Origin: Coemansia sp. RSA 922
Lineage: Eukaryota > Kickxellomycota > Kickxellomycetes > Kickxellales > Kickxellaceae
Direction of reading: 5' to 3'
Length of the DNA: 28,125 bases
Assembly: GCA_027577415.1 (NCBI GenBank)
Contig: JANBQS010000182.1
Location: forward strand, 1-28,125
Shown: piece after piece, positions 10,001 to 17,782 of the stretch
Layout of the letters: each line of letters begins with the position of its first letter
How positions within the stretch are numbered: position 1 is the first letter of the stretch
Notes under the pieces: model-generated
Databases searched by the model: none
Seen by the model: only the letters and a program-made list of their open reading frames with translations
What the model was told of the DNA's origin: nothing
Program-made: the position numbers and the translations under genes

Positions 10001-13000
10001 TGCGCGGTCCCAGACATCGCGAGCAGCAGCAGAATTCTTATACAGCTCCATGCCCATGCCCACCTCTTGCGAGCCCTGGCCAGTAAAGACATAGGCCGTG
10101 GCTGGCTGCTCAATCTCGGCGGTGCACTCGAGAACTGGGCCGCCACCGACCTTTGACGTAACGCCCCTGACCAACATGCGGCCGCTCTTCATACCAGTAT
10201 GGAATAGCTCGGTCCGTAGCTCGTCCCGAGGCAGCACCATTCCGACAAAGTTAGCCTGGTACATGCGAATGCGCTCAGGCTCGTCGTCAGCAGCATAGCA
10301 CTCAACCATGGCTCTAGTCGACGCACATGTCCATAGTCCGTGAGTGACAGGACCAGGCAAGCCAAGAAGGTCAGCCATATAAGAGTTGATATGCATCGGG
10401 TTGCCATCAGCCGAAAGCCTGGAGTACTCCCAGTTCGAGTCGGGTACTCTGACTTGAGGCTGCTGTGTCTCATCCAAAGAAACCAGCAGGTGGCCATCGT
10501 GGTCAAACAGCAGCGAATCGGAGGCAGCCTCATGCCGACGCAAGTACTTGATAACAGGGTCTTCGGCCGATACTCCGCACTCAAAGACAACATCTGCGAT
10601 ATGGACTGACTGACCCGAGAGAGTCTTGATAAAGGCGCGGCCAGTAGTCAAAACGCTGGAGTAGACGCTCTCGCTCTTGAAGCGATACTTGGAGTCTAGG
10701 CGGAACTCAACCTTGGATGCAGGCAACACGCGGGCCGAAACATTCTCGCAGTAGACGAACCACTCCTTGGCCTCAAGCGCAGCCACGTCCTCCGCCGTAT
10801 CCAGCTGGATAATAAACCGCTGATCAGACACGTTATCAAAGGCCTTGGTAATGTCGATAAAGTCGTCGCAATACAAGAACGCCGACTCAATCGTGGCAAC
10901 CTTCTGGCCGCAGCGGTAAAGATTAATAAACAAATTGACCCGCCGCCCCAAGGGAGTGTTGACAAGGCCAGCAATAGCCATCTCGCTGCTGACGCTTTCA
11001 CCGACTTTGAGCATCTCGGCGCCATCGACGATCGTGTACTTGTTGTACAGATGCAAGATCCTGAGCAAATTGTTGGTGACAGCCGCTGAAGCCAAGGTAC
11101 GCATGACGTTGGGTGCTGTGGACACCACCAAGAAATCCATAGGTGCAAACAGCTTGCCGTCGACCTCTTGAGAGTAGTGCTTCGAGCGGTTGCCGACGTT
11201 CTGGCAGAATGCGCGTACGTGCTCCTTGGTAATGACAAATCCGTCGCTGAGGAATAGGTTGTCAGTGTCGATAAGGTCAGAGCTATCCGTAGGTACGTCA
11301 GCGTTGTCAATCCAAGCATCCATGCACAGCTTACGTATACGCTCGCCGTGCCCTTTGGCGACAAAGTGAATCGGCGTCAAGGGCTGCTCTGGGTGATAGA
11401 CAAACAAGTAGCACATAGACGTCGTGCCCGAAGCCACCGAGTGGTAGATGTTCAACTCGATGTTACCGCTGGGAGTGCGTTCAATCTTCAGAACAAGCAT
11501 GTCGCTATCATCTACAATTTCTAGCGACTGTGGTTGATGGTCGTCTAAAAGCACAGTGACATCTTGGCCAGGGCGTGGACGCATAACACGGCGGATATAG
11601 TTGTCCACATAGCTAGAGCTCTCGACAATCACCGGCGCAGTCAGCAGGGCACGCAGCCAGCTGTTAGTCGGGCCAGCAAGAGCATCGAGCCACTTGCCGA
11701 GATCGGGCAGCTGGTCCTGGTCGCTAGGCAACTGATACGTGCGCATCGCGTCAGTCACTTGTGCACTGACACTCGCCGGTAATGTCGCAGCTTTTGGCTG
11801 AGCACCAATATACTCGACAACTGGGACATTCGCAGCATCGCCATTGTAGTCGCGGTTAAGCAGCGCAGCGATATGGCCGTGGTGTACGCCATCCAAAATG
11901 TCCTTGACTGGCTCATTGACAATGGTCGAGTAACGAGCAGCAACTGGGCCCTGCTGGATGATAACGCGCTGTGGGTCCTGCTCCATTACCGTATCCAAGT
12001 CATCCGACTGCCAAATGCTATCCTTAGTGAAGGAAACAGAAAAGTCAGAGTCCAGAGCGACAATAAAAGGAACTGGCTTCTGCCCACGACGCTTGCAGAT
12101 GCCGACCAAGAACTGGATATCCTCAGAGTGTAGCAGCTGGGACTCGGCGGCCGGATATCTACCCGTAAAGGACTGTGCTAGCTCGACTGGAAGCGCATCT
12201 TGAAGCTCAGGCATAAACGACAAATCGGGCAAGTCCGTACCAAGACGACACTCAGCGCGGGCAACAAAGTCAAGAGCAACTTGGGGGTACGACTCATGGA
12301 TCCAGCGCTGCTGGTGCTTGACGTACATGAGCTCGACCAGGCGACTAATGACCTCGGCATAGGTCATCTCCTCCAGATCCACCACACGCCCGTCAGACTT
12401 GCGCCCAAACCACGGCCGCAGATAGTCGCTGTTGAGACGAGAAATGATCTCGTCCTTTCGGGCCAGCAACAGTGCAGCGTGTTTCTCGCGAGGCTGACTG
12501 AGGATAGTGGACGTGAGATCGTTGACAAGCACTATCGCCCTATTGACGATGGTGTGGTTGAGTTCGCCATACTCGCTAATCAGGGTCATTATGCCGCCGC
12601 TAGGTCCGTCATAAGTCTTGTGCCATTCCGAGTCGCTCAGGCCAGGAGTAGCGACAATCAACTCCTTTGCCGCCAGCGACGTGTCAGCCTCTTTGGCGAC
12701 CATCATTCGCGACCCAAGCAAAATACCATCAAAAGGCATTGGGGCGCGGCCGAATTTAATACTCCAGTCGCCAGTAATGTACGGCAACGAGCCCTCCGCA
12801 TCGCCGAATCCAGACCCAGCAACAAGCGCAATATTGCGGCATGCGCGAATGGTAGCGTAGGTCTCGAGAATCGGCTGGTGAAAGTCCTCAAACGAGTGGT
12901 GGCCACCAGATCTGCCGCCCGTCCACTGCAGCACAACGGGGAAGTCAGCGTGTGCCTTGGCGATGATGACGACGTGCCGAATGGCATCGGCAGTACTGGG

Positions 13001-15148
13001 CTTGAACGCCACATGGCGGATGCCAGCAGAGCGCAAAGAATCGATGATAGACTTTGCGCCGTCGAGAGATGGGACACCGCCGCCAATGCACAGGCCAGCA
13101 ATAGGCACCCCCTTGGCGCGCATACGTAGCAAGGCAGGGAACTGGAAGCCCCACTGGCGCTGGTTCATGTAGATGCAGTTTAGCGCGATACCTTGTCCGG
13201 GCTTGGCCAACTTTACGAGGCTGTCGATTGTGCGCTCCATGTCGCTCTCGGTAGGCATGCCGCCGCCCGCTAATTCCACATGGTAGCCAGCGTTGCTGAT
13301 AGCAGCAACAAAGCTCGCGCTGGCTGTTGTTGGAGTCATGCCAGCAACCATGACTGTCGGCGCTCCCAGCGCGCGAGACATTAGGGTGTCAATGTGGAGC
13401 TGGTCGTCGTGGGCGGTACGCACTAGCTTGGGTCCAAACTCGGTCAGCCAGTTGGGGACGGTCGTGACACTTGCCAGATCGCCCTTGTAAAGATCAGCCC
13501 TGGTGCCCATGTATGGCTTGGAGCTGCGAGAAACCAATGCGCCAGTGCAGACAACAGGGATACCCATGCCCTCGATGTTCTTGTAAGCAAGCAGGCCAAA
13601 GCCGCTGAGACCGTCAGGCCCAAAGTCGATTATGTGTGTAATTCCAGGATATCGAGTAGCTTGCGGCCAGTCGACAGGCAGCACGCAGATGCTGTCAAAC
13701 AAATACTGAGTCAGATCGGCCTCTGTGCGGATGTCGTGGCCATCGTCGCTAGCACGGACTACAATCTGCATATCCTCCGAGCGAAGGACCCACTCCTTTT
13801 CGACAGCAACGGCGTACGCAGCCTCGGCTGCCGACTGAAGCAGAGGGCAATGATATGGTACTGAAATTGTCGTATACTGAGAAGTAATAACCGGTTTGCG
13901 CAAGGAATAGGGAATACGCGACTGGTCCTTGTCTTGATCCGCCGATTCGCTGCGCAAGAATTCGACAAACTTTGCCGCGGACGAGATCTCGCTCGCTACG
14001 GTAAACTTATCTACTGTGTTGGCTACAGCCAAGAACGCATGCTCGGCAGAAGACGGTTGGCGGCTGTTGAACTTTGTAATAAGTTTTTCCAGAACTGGCT
14101 TGGTAATACCCTGGACCGATACCATCGGGCGCGACTCTGTGCCGAGATTGGGATCACTCAGCACTCGGTGGCAGGGATAATACAGCTGCGGAAGAGCACC
14201 CGCCAGCAATTGTATGCCAAGAATTCTCTCGCCGACATTAAAGAACGATTGCTCGTTTGTTAAAGTAGAGAAGGCGGCGGCAGTACCAATGCCCAGGCTG
14301 TGACCAACAGCGACTACAGGTAAAAAATATTGGATACTGTGATTAGTTGTTGGCACTGTCACTTGACTAATTAGTCCATCGATTGAGCATATTGGGAGTG
14401 ACATACCTTTGAAGCGCTTAACCAAATCGCCAGGAGAGACCCCGAGGGTCTTGTACAAAACCATGACGTGCATGAGCTGGGTTAGGGCAAAAAGCGGCTG
14501 ACAGACAGGGGCCGACAGCAAGTACTGGTCATCGGGCATTGCACTAGATGTAGTCAGCCAGCGGAGCACGTCGAGACCCTTAGAGTATACAAAGCTGACC
14601 CGCTTATCCTGCGACTCGCGATGTAGAAACGCCGACATGCGAGACACAAAGTCTATCAACAGCGGACGGTAGACATCGAGCAGCCACTCGGCCTCGTCCA
14701 AATAGCTGCTTGAGCCACGCTGGCCGCCAAACATGGCCACGAGCCCAAGGGACTCGGTGGAAAACAATGCCGGAGCTGAATCTGTCGGCCGTAGAGATGA
14801 CGACGAGCTCTGGTTGTTAACAATCGACCACGCGGAAAAGTACCCCTTGAGCACGCGCTGGGCAGCAGCCTCATCCAGGCCGCTCTCTTGTACAATGACG
14901 TGAATGTCGCTAGTAACGGTGTCGAAAGCCTGGCAAAAAGCGCCAAAGACAACGAGCACAGCCTCAGGACTGCCAAACTCAACGCAGTGCTGGATAAAGG
15001 TGGCATGTAGCTCAATGGCGCTAAGAGACTCGGCCGAGTCGATGCCGAACGAGTCGACTAGGGCTTGCACCGTGTCTTTCAGCTCGACAGACACCCCGAT
15101 TTCTAGGGAATTGGAACCGTGGTTCACAAAAACAACACGCTCAGACAT
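4085..15148 (-). CDS. Fused type I fatty acid synthase (beta+alpha), lacking a PPT domain
   Basis: Cytosolic multienzyme that makes palmitoyl/stearoyl-CoA from acetyl-CoA, malonyl-CoA and NADPH. After removal of the intron at 14314-14406 the protein has 3656 residues. Domains in order: AT with GHSLG (Ser253); ER with PTMVAGMTPTTAS (~570) and GGHHSFEDFH (~720); hot-dog DH with DGNPMHINS (~1555); MPT with FTGQGSQE (~1657) and GHSLGEYSA (Ser1798); the alpha-type N-terminal motif AYQFASPVQW (~2050); a Pro/Ala/Glu linker; ACP with GGKSTLQNE (Ser2200, phosphopantetheine site); KR with VTGCGRGSIGAD (~2600) and LYGECK (~2762); KS with GACATT (Cys3229), FHGTST (His3464) and TGHPKG (His3505). In S. cerevisiae these halves are separate Fas1 and Fas2; single-chain forms are known from basidiomycetes. 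The ATG has G at -3. The chain stops at ARAKYDPKSGEYKF, where yeast Fas2 continues into its phosphopantetheinyl transferase, so ACP activation must come from elsewhere. Confidence 0.95.
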   Translation of the reverse strand: MSERVVFVNHGSNSLEIGVSVELKDTVQALVDSFGIDSAESLSAIELHATFIQHCVEFGSPEAVLVVFGAFCQAFDTVTSDIHVIVQESGLDEAAAQRVLKGYFSAWSIVNNQSSSSSLRPTDSAPALFSTESLGLVAMFGGQRGSSSYLDEAEWLLDVYRPLLIDFVSRMSAFLHRESQDKRVSFVYSKGLDVLRWLTTSSAMPDDQYLLSAPVCQPLFALTQLMHVMVLYKTLGVSPGDLVKRFKGMSLPICSIDGLISQVTVPTTNHSIQYFLPVVAVGHSLGIGTAAAFSTLTNEQSFFNVGERILGIQLLAGALPQLYYPCHRVLSDPNLGTESRPMVSVQGITKPVLEKLITKFNSRQPSSAEHAFLAVANTVDKFTVASEISSAAKFVEFLRSESADQDKDQSRIPYSLRKPVITSQYTTISVPYHCPLLQSAAEAAYAVAVEKEWVLRSEDMQIVVRASDDGHDIRTEADLTQYLFDSICVLPVDWPQATRYPGITHIIDFGPDGLSGFGLLAYKNIEGMGIPVVCTGALVSRSSKPYMGTRADLYKGDLASVTTVPNWLTEFGPKLVRTAHDDQLHIDTLMSRALGAPTVMVAGMTPTTASASFVAAISNAGYHVELAGGGMPTESDMERTIDSLVKLAKPGQGIALNCIYMNQRQWGFQFPALLRMRAKGVPIAGLCIGGGVPSLDGAKSIIDSLRSAGIRHVAFKPSTADAIRHVVIIAKAHADFPVVLQWTGGRSGGHHSFEDFHQPILETYATIRACRNIALVAGSGFGDAEGSLPYITGDWSIKFGRAPMPFDGILLGSRMMVAKEADTSLAAKELIVATPGLSDSEWHKTYDGPSGGIMTLISEYGELNHTIVNRAIVLVNDLTSTILSQPREKHAALLLARKDEIISRLNSDYLRPWFGRKSDGRVVDLEEMTYAEVISRLVELMYVKHQQRWIHESYPQVALDFVARAECRLGTDLPDLSFMPELQDALPVELAQSFTGRYPAAESQLLHSEDIQFLVGICKRRGQKPVPFIVALDSDFSVSFTKDSIWQSDDLDTVMEQDPQRVIIQQGPVAARYSTIVNEPVKDILDGVHHGHIAALLNRDYNGDAANVPVVEYIGAQPKAATLPASVSAQVTDAMRTYQLPSDQDQLPDLGKWLDALAGPTNSWLRALLTAPVIVESSSYVDNYIRRVMRPRPGQDVTVLLDDHQPQSLEIVDDSDMLVLKIERTPSGNIELNIYHSVASGTTSMCYLFVYHPEQPLTPIHFVAKGHGERIRKLCMDAWIDNADVPTDSSDLIDTDNLFLSDGFVITKEHVRAFCQNVGNRSKHYSQEVDGKLFAPMDFLVVSTAPNVMRTLASAAVTNNLLRILHLYNKYTIVDGAEMLKVGESVSSEMAIAGLVNTPLGRRVNLFINLYRCGQKVATIESAFLYCDDFIDITKAFDNVSDQRFIIQLDTAEDVAALEAKEWFVYCENVSARVLPASKVEFRLDSKYRFKSESVYSSVLTTGRAFIKTLSGQSVHIADVVFECGVSAEDPVIKYLRRHEAASDSLLFDHDGHLLVSLDETQQPQVRVPDSNWEYSRLSADGNPMHINSYMADLLGLPGPVTHGLWTCASTRAMVECYAADDEPERIRMYQANFVGMVLPRDELRTELFHTGMKSGRMLVRGVTSKVGGGPVLECTAEIEQPATAYVFTGQGSQEVGMGMELYKNSAAARDVWDRADRHMVAKYGVSLLKIVRTNPNELTVHFGGRKGEAIRRSYMSLTRRSNSDQGTVVQLFPEITPSSSSYTHRSPTGLLNSTQFTQVVLVTFAMAAVADMRASSLIQKDAAFAGHSLGEYSALMAISSLFTPEGVLDIGFFRGMLMQLATERDDQGRSLYGMVAVDPSRVGLGVDDNMLTLTVNAICEHSNGLLEVVNYNVRGLQYVVAGTLRQLAVLRLVLDGVSRQGAPTDGDWQAHIAQIVCDVLAKPVDSRPVRGRATIPLPGIDVPFHSRQLLPGVDEFRSLLQDKIRPESIDYMALHLRYVPNLTAVPFEVSREYFGLVYNITESPVAASVLDSWSDAAMDNSDDIAKLAVTLLIELLAYQFASPVQWIDTQDVLLGKLGVRRIVEIGVSPVLSGMAVKTLKSEAFAGKRADVLHIERDRDAIYYTQQRPEVSEPAPSATPAQSEQPTLPATTVAAEPIASVEQPSGTATPLVDVPLLALDIVHAVVAHKLKRSLADVSTAKSIKSLVGGKSTLQNEIVGDLHKELGGKVPDKAEDLSLQDLATAIGTFGGSLGKYTQAQLARLFSNKMPGGFSLSSARSTLQSAYGLGPQRQDALLLVALTMEPSSRLSGDAGAKSWLDSVAQAYAAKAGISYAASSAGGSSGQTGAPTISSVEMEKMQQKQYEHIRQQIQVLARYAGMDLREGARLAEDEQAKAAKLQTKLDEILAEFGDELIDGAKPLFDARKARHFDSSWNWARQEAYELIQQAIASYSAGSTNAPAAVDDANLQRLKNRSNPGLLQMLAGSLSILQAANDDSLGPVIKLVSELHDTCTHSLTQPPVYRELSTPTGPQVDIGPDGTVVYSEVPRPDEPLFVDFVQHMRQPTASDMPPFIHLKKVSAGSAWSYCSELSTIYYEGLSKMCDSGLSFAGKTALVTGCGRGSIGADIVCGLLSGGAKVIATTSSYSRKTTLFFEDVYRTHGARGSELIVVPFNQGSTGDIKQLVDYIYSDSGVVKGLGWDLDYVIPFAAVSDIGSFATNLGSHSEFAQRVLLTNVMRLLGSIKDTKERLGYETRPSLVVLPLSPNHGNFGGDGLYGECKIGLETAFNRWKSESWQDYLSIAGAVIGWTRGTGLMSGNNLVAQDIERLGVRTFSTREMAFNILGLLNVGIHSIAYRRPIWADLNGGMDGIEDIGDVISKARQVTQRKSSMLQALSREAVLDYAAQRPEPAVSSVSTHDATPLAKHKHHFPAPRQYEQLEYLRHLQGMVNLDKVVVVTGYGEVSSYGNAETRWEMEAYGEFSIEGCIELAWIMGLIKHFNGTLKSTGAIYVGWVDAKTEEPIRDIDVKPRYEEYILAHTGIRLIEPELAHGYDPSKRTLLREIQIEYDMEPFEATADEAATFKAQNGSSVDIWENTSGGSWSVKFLKGALIRVPMALQANRLVAALVPTGWDPRRYGIPDDIAKQVDTVTCFALVATVEALVRSGITDPYELYQYFHVSEVGNTTGSGLGGTRSIQDMFKSRFLDKGLKSDVLQETFISTVQAWVNMLLMSSSGPVKPAVGACATTVLSIDTAIETIQSGKAKVMIAGSVDDFTEETSVEFANMGATSNSVEEFARGRTPSEMCRPCTSTRNGFMESHGAGIVTLMSASAAIEFGAPIYGIIAMSGTATDKQGQSVPAPGKGVLTSAREASDNSPPSRLLNFDYRRRQLQRQLSALEAWKQEELADLADMVDGPSDTVELSAMSYANQVEEEYIQQRRSLQDVWGNDFWKGKSDLSPLRGSLAVWGLTADDIGLASFHGTSTVANDKNESDVLNTQLKHLGRTPGHVVPVVCQKWLTGHPKGPAASFMLNGVIQSLRTGLIPGNRNADNIGKELEANDYALYLSKSIQTSGIKAGLIKSFGFGQVGGELLVVHPDYLLATLTQEQLDKYNVKLQQRDAKSERYWQDTLVCNYPFVQVKSNSPFTTEQEKSVYLNPLARAKYDPKSGEYKF
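14314..14406 (-). other. 93-nt stop-free spliceosomal intron inside the fatty acid synthase gene
   Basis: On the coding strand the exon ends CAAAG and the intron begins GTATGT. It contains branch-like GACTAAT and CAACTAAT motifs and ends in TTTTTTACCTGTAG. It is in phase 1, 31 codons long, with no in-frame stop, so the ORF reads through it. Splicing turns the text before the AT nucleophile into KRFKVAVGHSLG, which matches the yeast Fas1 spacing (LKGATGHSQG). The unspliced form would place 31 extra residues there. Confidence 0.88.
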
Positions 15149-16754
15149 TACCAGTAGCTACAAATAACGAATCGTTATAGAGAAAATTGAAAGAGTAAAT
15201 GAGGAGTAACCATTGGAATGGGGGAAAAACTGAAAAATGAGCCGAAAGGCGGCCCTTTTAGACATAACAAGGAACACAAAAGAAAGAAAAAAAAGAGAAG
15301 TCGGAGCCAGTCACTGCAGCAAGTGGCGTTTGTGCGCTGGCTAATTTTCCCGATAATCTCTATGCAATTTTTTTTCTTTGCATCTTTAGGCGCAGAAACG
15401 GCCGGCGGATAAAGCAAATTGGTTTCTGGAATGGCGACACATTTCAGGCATCCTGCCGCAAATCCTCCTAATTACTTCTCTATTTTGCTGTGTCGATCCA
15501 AACACCCGTGTTAAATTATACTTTGTATGTAGGCAAGACCCTCATGCAGCATTAATGGGCTGCAATTTAAATTTACCTAAAATGATCTCCTGTTTTAAAT
15601 TCCGCACCCCCTCCCCAACAAGTTGTTTGCTCCGTCATGGTCACGAAACAATAGAATATTGCACTTTGGGTAATCATGCCATATCGAGAAGACGTGCAAA
15701 CAAGCACTCATGCAAATGTATGAAGGAGTGCACTTTCGTGGCTCAAGTGTGGCTAAAGTGAGGCTCAGGTGGCTAGGTATGCATGTGGCTAGTAGTACAA
15801 ATCAGTGGAGGTAGTTGCGCGATCTTGTATGATTCCAAGCAGTACAACAGATTCGGCCAACCAAGTGGCATAGTGAGTGCTGCAGTTTGTCGCACAAAGT
15901 GAATGCGAGAGCTGGCTAGGCAATTATCTGACATCCAAAAGGTCCGGCTATTATTTCCAGATATCCCAACAATACTCTTCCTTACGTGAATGCAGGATAC
16001 AGTACGCCAACTGGAAGAATCCCTATCCCCAATCCGGATTTGTGAGATCTCCCTAGCCCGGGGAGGAGGGCTTACCAGCGCGAGATTGTTCTTTGTCATT
16101 TTTGACCGTGTCGATTAGCACAAGAGGGAAATCAGACCAATTACAAAGTGTTGTCGTAGCTGTAATTGACTGGTAGATGGCGAACGGGATGGCAATCGCT
16201 TGGGGGTGTTTCATAGCGACCCAAACCTCTACCCTGGCACATCCGTTATTCTGTGACACTGAGTTTGGTAGCGATGTAAATATCCGTCATTAAACATATG
16301 CTGTGCCTGGCCGGAGTGGTTGTAGTGTGATAAGGTGTAGATGAGTGCCAACGCCATTGTCTTGTAAGAGCCGACACGACGGATTCTTTGTAATGCAGCA
16401 ATTTGGCCCCCACTTTATAGAGCCTACGCCGTTTGGCGATAAGCACTGTGGACTTGCACACTGCATGAAGAACAACTGAGAAAGTTGTACATCGAGGTTG
16501 GAGACATCACATTTCAAAGTGTTGGTATTTACTCGTGTGATGGCTCGAGTGAGTCGCCACCACTTGTCGGCCAGCCAGGGAGCCAGAGCCCTATTGATCA
16601 GCATTCGCGAATATCAAAGGGGCCTTTGCGATCACTACCAACCGGTTAAAGCATGCAGGATTTATATTAGTATTCGGACACCGCAAGCCATCTAGCTATT
16701 GTGCGGTGCCTTCCGTGCGCATCACACAATAGGAACCGTTCAGCCATTGTCTGT
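15149..16754. other. Long intergenic region upstream of the fatty acid synthase gene
   Basis: About 1.6 kb without a convincing gene. Two ATG-started frames on the minus strand (15773-16099 and 16290-16604) have low-complexity, Cys-rich or random-looking translations and are not called. The first 250 bp upstream of the synthase ATG are purine-rich on the plus strand and include an ACGGCCGGCGG block at about 15398-15408. The only other structure I see is the GTGGCT cluster. Confidence 0.5.
15738..15790 (+). promoter_or_regulatory. Cluster of GTGGCT motifs, possible transcription-factor array
   Basis: GTGGCT occurs at 15738, 15749, 15769 and 15785, with a one-mismatch copy (GAGGCT) at 15760. 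The first three starts are spaced exactly 11 bp apart, about one helical turn. The cluster sits about 590 bp upstream of the synthase ATG. The binding protein is unknown. Confidence 0.35.
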
Positions 16755-16761
16755 TATAAAA
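16755..16761 (+). promoter_or_regulatory. TATAAAA box with no obvious gene behind it
   Basis: TATAAAA is followed by an A/C-rich leader-like stretch with ACAACAACAAG. The first ATG (16809) gives only MDLLSK before a stop. The DNA then runs into the 3' end of the minus-strand gene at 16960. It could drive a short non-coding RNA or a spliced micro-gene, or be chance. Confidence 0.25.
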
Positions 16762-16959
16762 CGCCGCGCCCGCCCAAGACAACAACAAGCAGCCGTCCCC
16801 CTTTACATATGGACTTGCTTTCTAAGTAATATATATTAAAGTCTATTAGTAGTTTTAACCTACGGACCTACTTCCACCAACGACCGACAACGGAGCTCAC
16901 AACTAGTAGTGCAATAATCCAACGTATAAAACTGTTATATTTGCTACTCACTTGTATGC

Positions 16960-17430
16960 TTAGTACCGTGACACTCTAATTGCATGTCCATCAACCATTT
17001 CATATGTATTTGTTGGTGTATTCATTTGACTGTTCATTGCAGACAGAGCGGCTTGCCGACTAAAGAGACCATTCCACACTAATAGCACCAACCCACTTTT
17101 GCGTATATCTAACCCGTCAAGTATCCGCCCTGCTTCAACCTCGTTAGTTCTATTATCACATATAAGAATAAAATCACCCATGTCATAGTCGTATAAATGT
17201 AGGGAGAAGGCTACGCTTGGATTAAATAACTCTGTTACGCGCATACTTTCCTTTAAAACAGTAAGACAGGCAATTCTTTCCTGGAAATAGCACAAGTCAA
17301 CCATGTTAAACTCTGGGCGGTCGTTATGAATCAGCACGTATACGCTCTTTCTTTCGTTGTCAGTGCTGACTGACATGATGTCGATATCTGACTCATTGTC
17401 GTGTTCTTGTTTAATGAAAAGTCCAGGCAT
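16960..17430 (-). CDS. Hypothetical protein (156 aa) with N-terminal SUMO-type motif
   Basis: The open frame extends upstream, but the first ATG is at 17430, giving MPGLFIKQEHDNESDID. Residues 6-9 (IKQE) followed by acids match a sumoylation consensus with an acidic tail. Residues ~28-120 look like a compact alpha/beta domain: alternating strands such as KSVYVLIH, VAFSLHLYDYD and DFILICDN, then AGRILDGLDIRKSGLVLLVW, which recalls the last strand-turn-strand of ubiquitin-like folds. That resemblance is only by eye. The tail (~130-156) is polar. No signal peptide or membrane helix. Upstream on the coding strand lies T-rich DNA, with TATATAATG right at the start codon. Codon use is more AT-ending than in the synthase gene. 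Function unknown. Confidence 0.5.
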   Translation of the reverse strand: MPGLFIKQEHDNESDIDIMSVSTDNERKSVYVLIHNDRPEFNMVDLCYFQERIACLTVLKESMRVTELFNPSVAFSLHLYDYDMGDFILICDNRTNEVEAGRILDGLDIRKSGLVLLVWNGLFSRQAALSAMNSQMNTPTNTYEMVDGHAIRVSRY

Positions 17431-17782
17431 TATATACACTACTGACCGATTAAAAAAGAATAGAAGGACTAGTTTTAAAAATAAAAATGTATAAAAAATA
17501 TTATTAGGACACAAAAGAGCAGAACAGGCCTTTAGTTCCAAGCATTCTCTTATTCCTCACAGATAGGTCATGTGGTGTAGCGCGTGCAATGCCCCAGTCA
17601 AGCTCCTTTGCTTCTTTCTTTGAAAATTTTTCTTTTTTTACCATCTTACGTCGTCTTTCCCACAGCGCCCTAAGTCAGTGCTTGTACCTTTTTTTTTTTT
17701 CTCTCGGCAAGATACTTATTGGAAGAGAGTAGTAGTTTGCATGCTTTTATTTTGAAATTTTTTTTTTTTACAGTCGACTTTT
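17431..17782. other. Intergenic region with repeated homopolymer T tracts
   Basis: No gene seen. Several plus-strand T runs stand at about 17630-17770 (A runs in the sense of the flanking minus-strand genes), including runs of about 12 and 13 at ~17689-17700 and ~17758-17769. This is 5' to the 156-aa gene and 3' to the receptor gene. Confidence 0.5.

Noticed and set aside
12200..13129. 309-codon open frame antisense to the synthase gene
   Set aside because: It lies wholly within the ER/central coding region of the synthase. Its translation (many Arg, Asn, Gln) has the character of an antisense shadow and shows no domain.
15773..16604. Minus-strand frames of 108 and 104 codons upstream of the synthase
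   Set aside because: They have ATG starts, but the translations look random and I see no promoter, domain or homologue.
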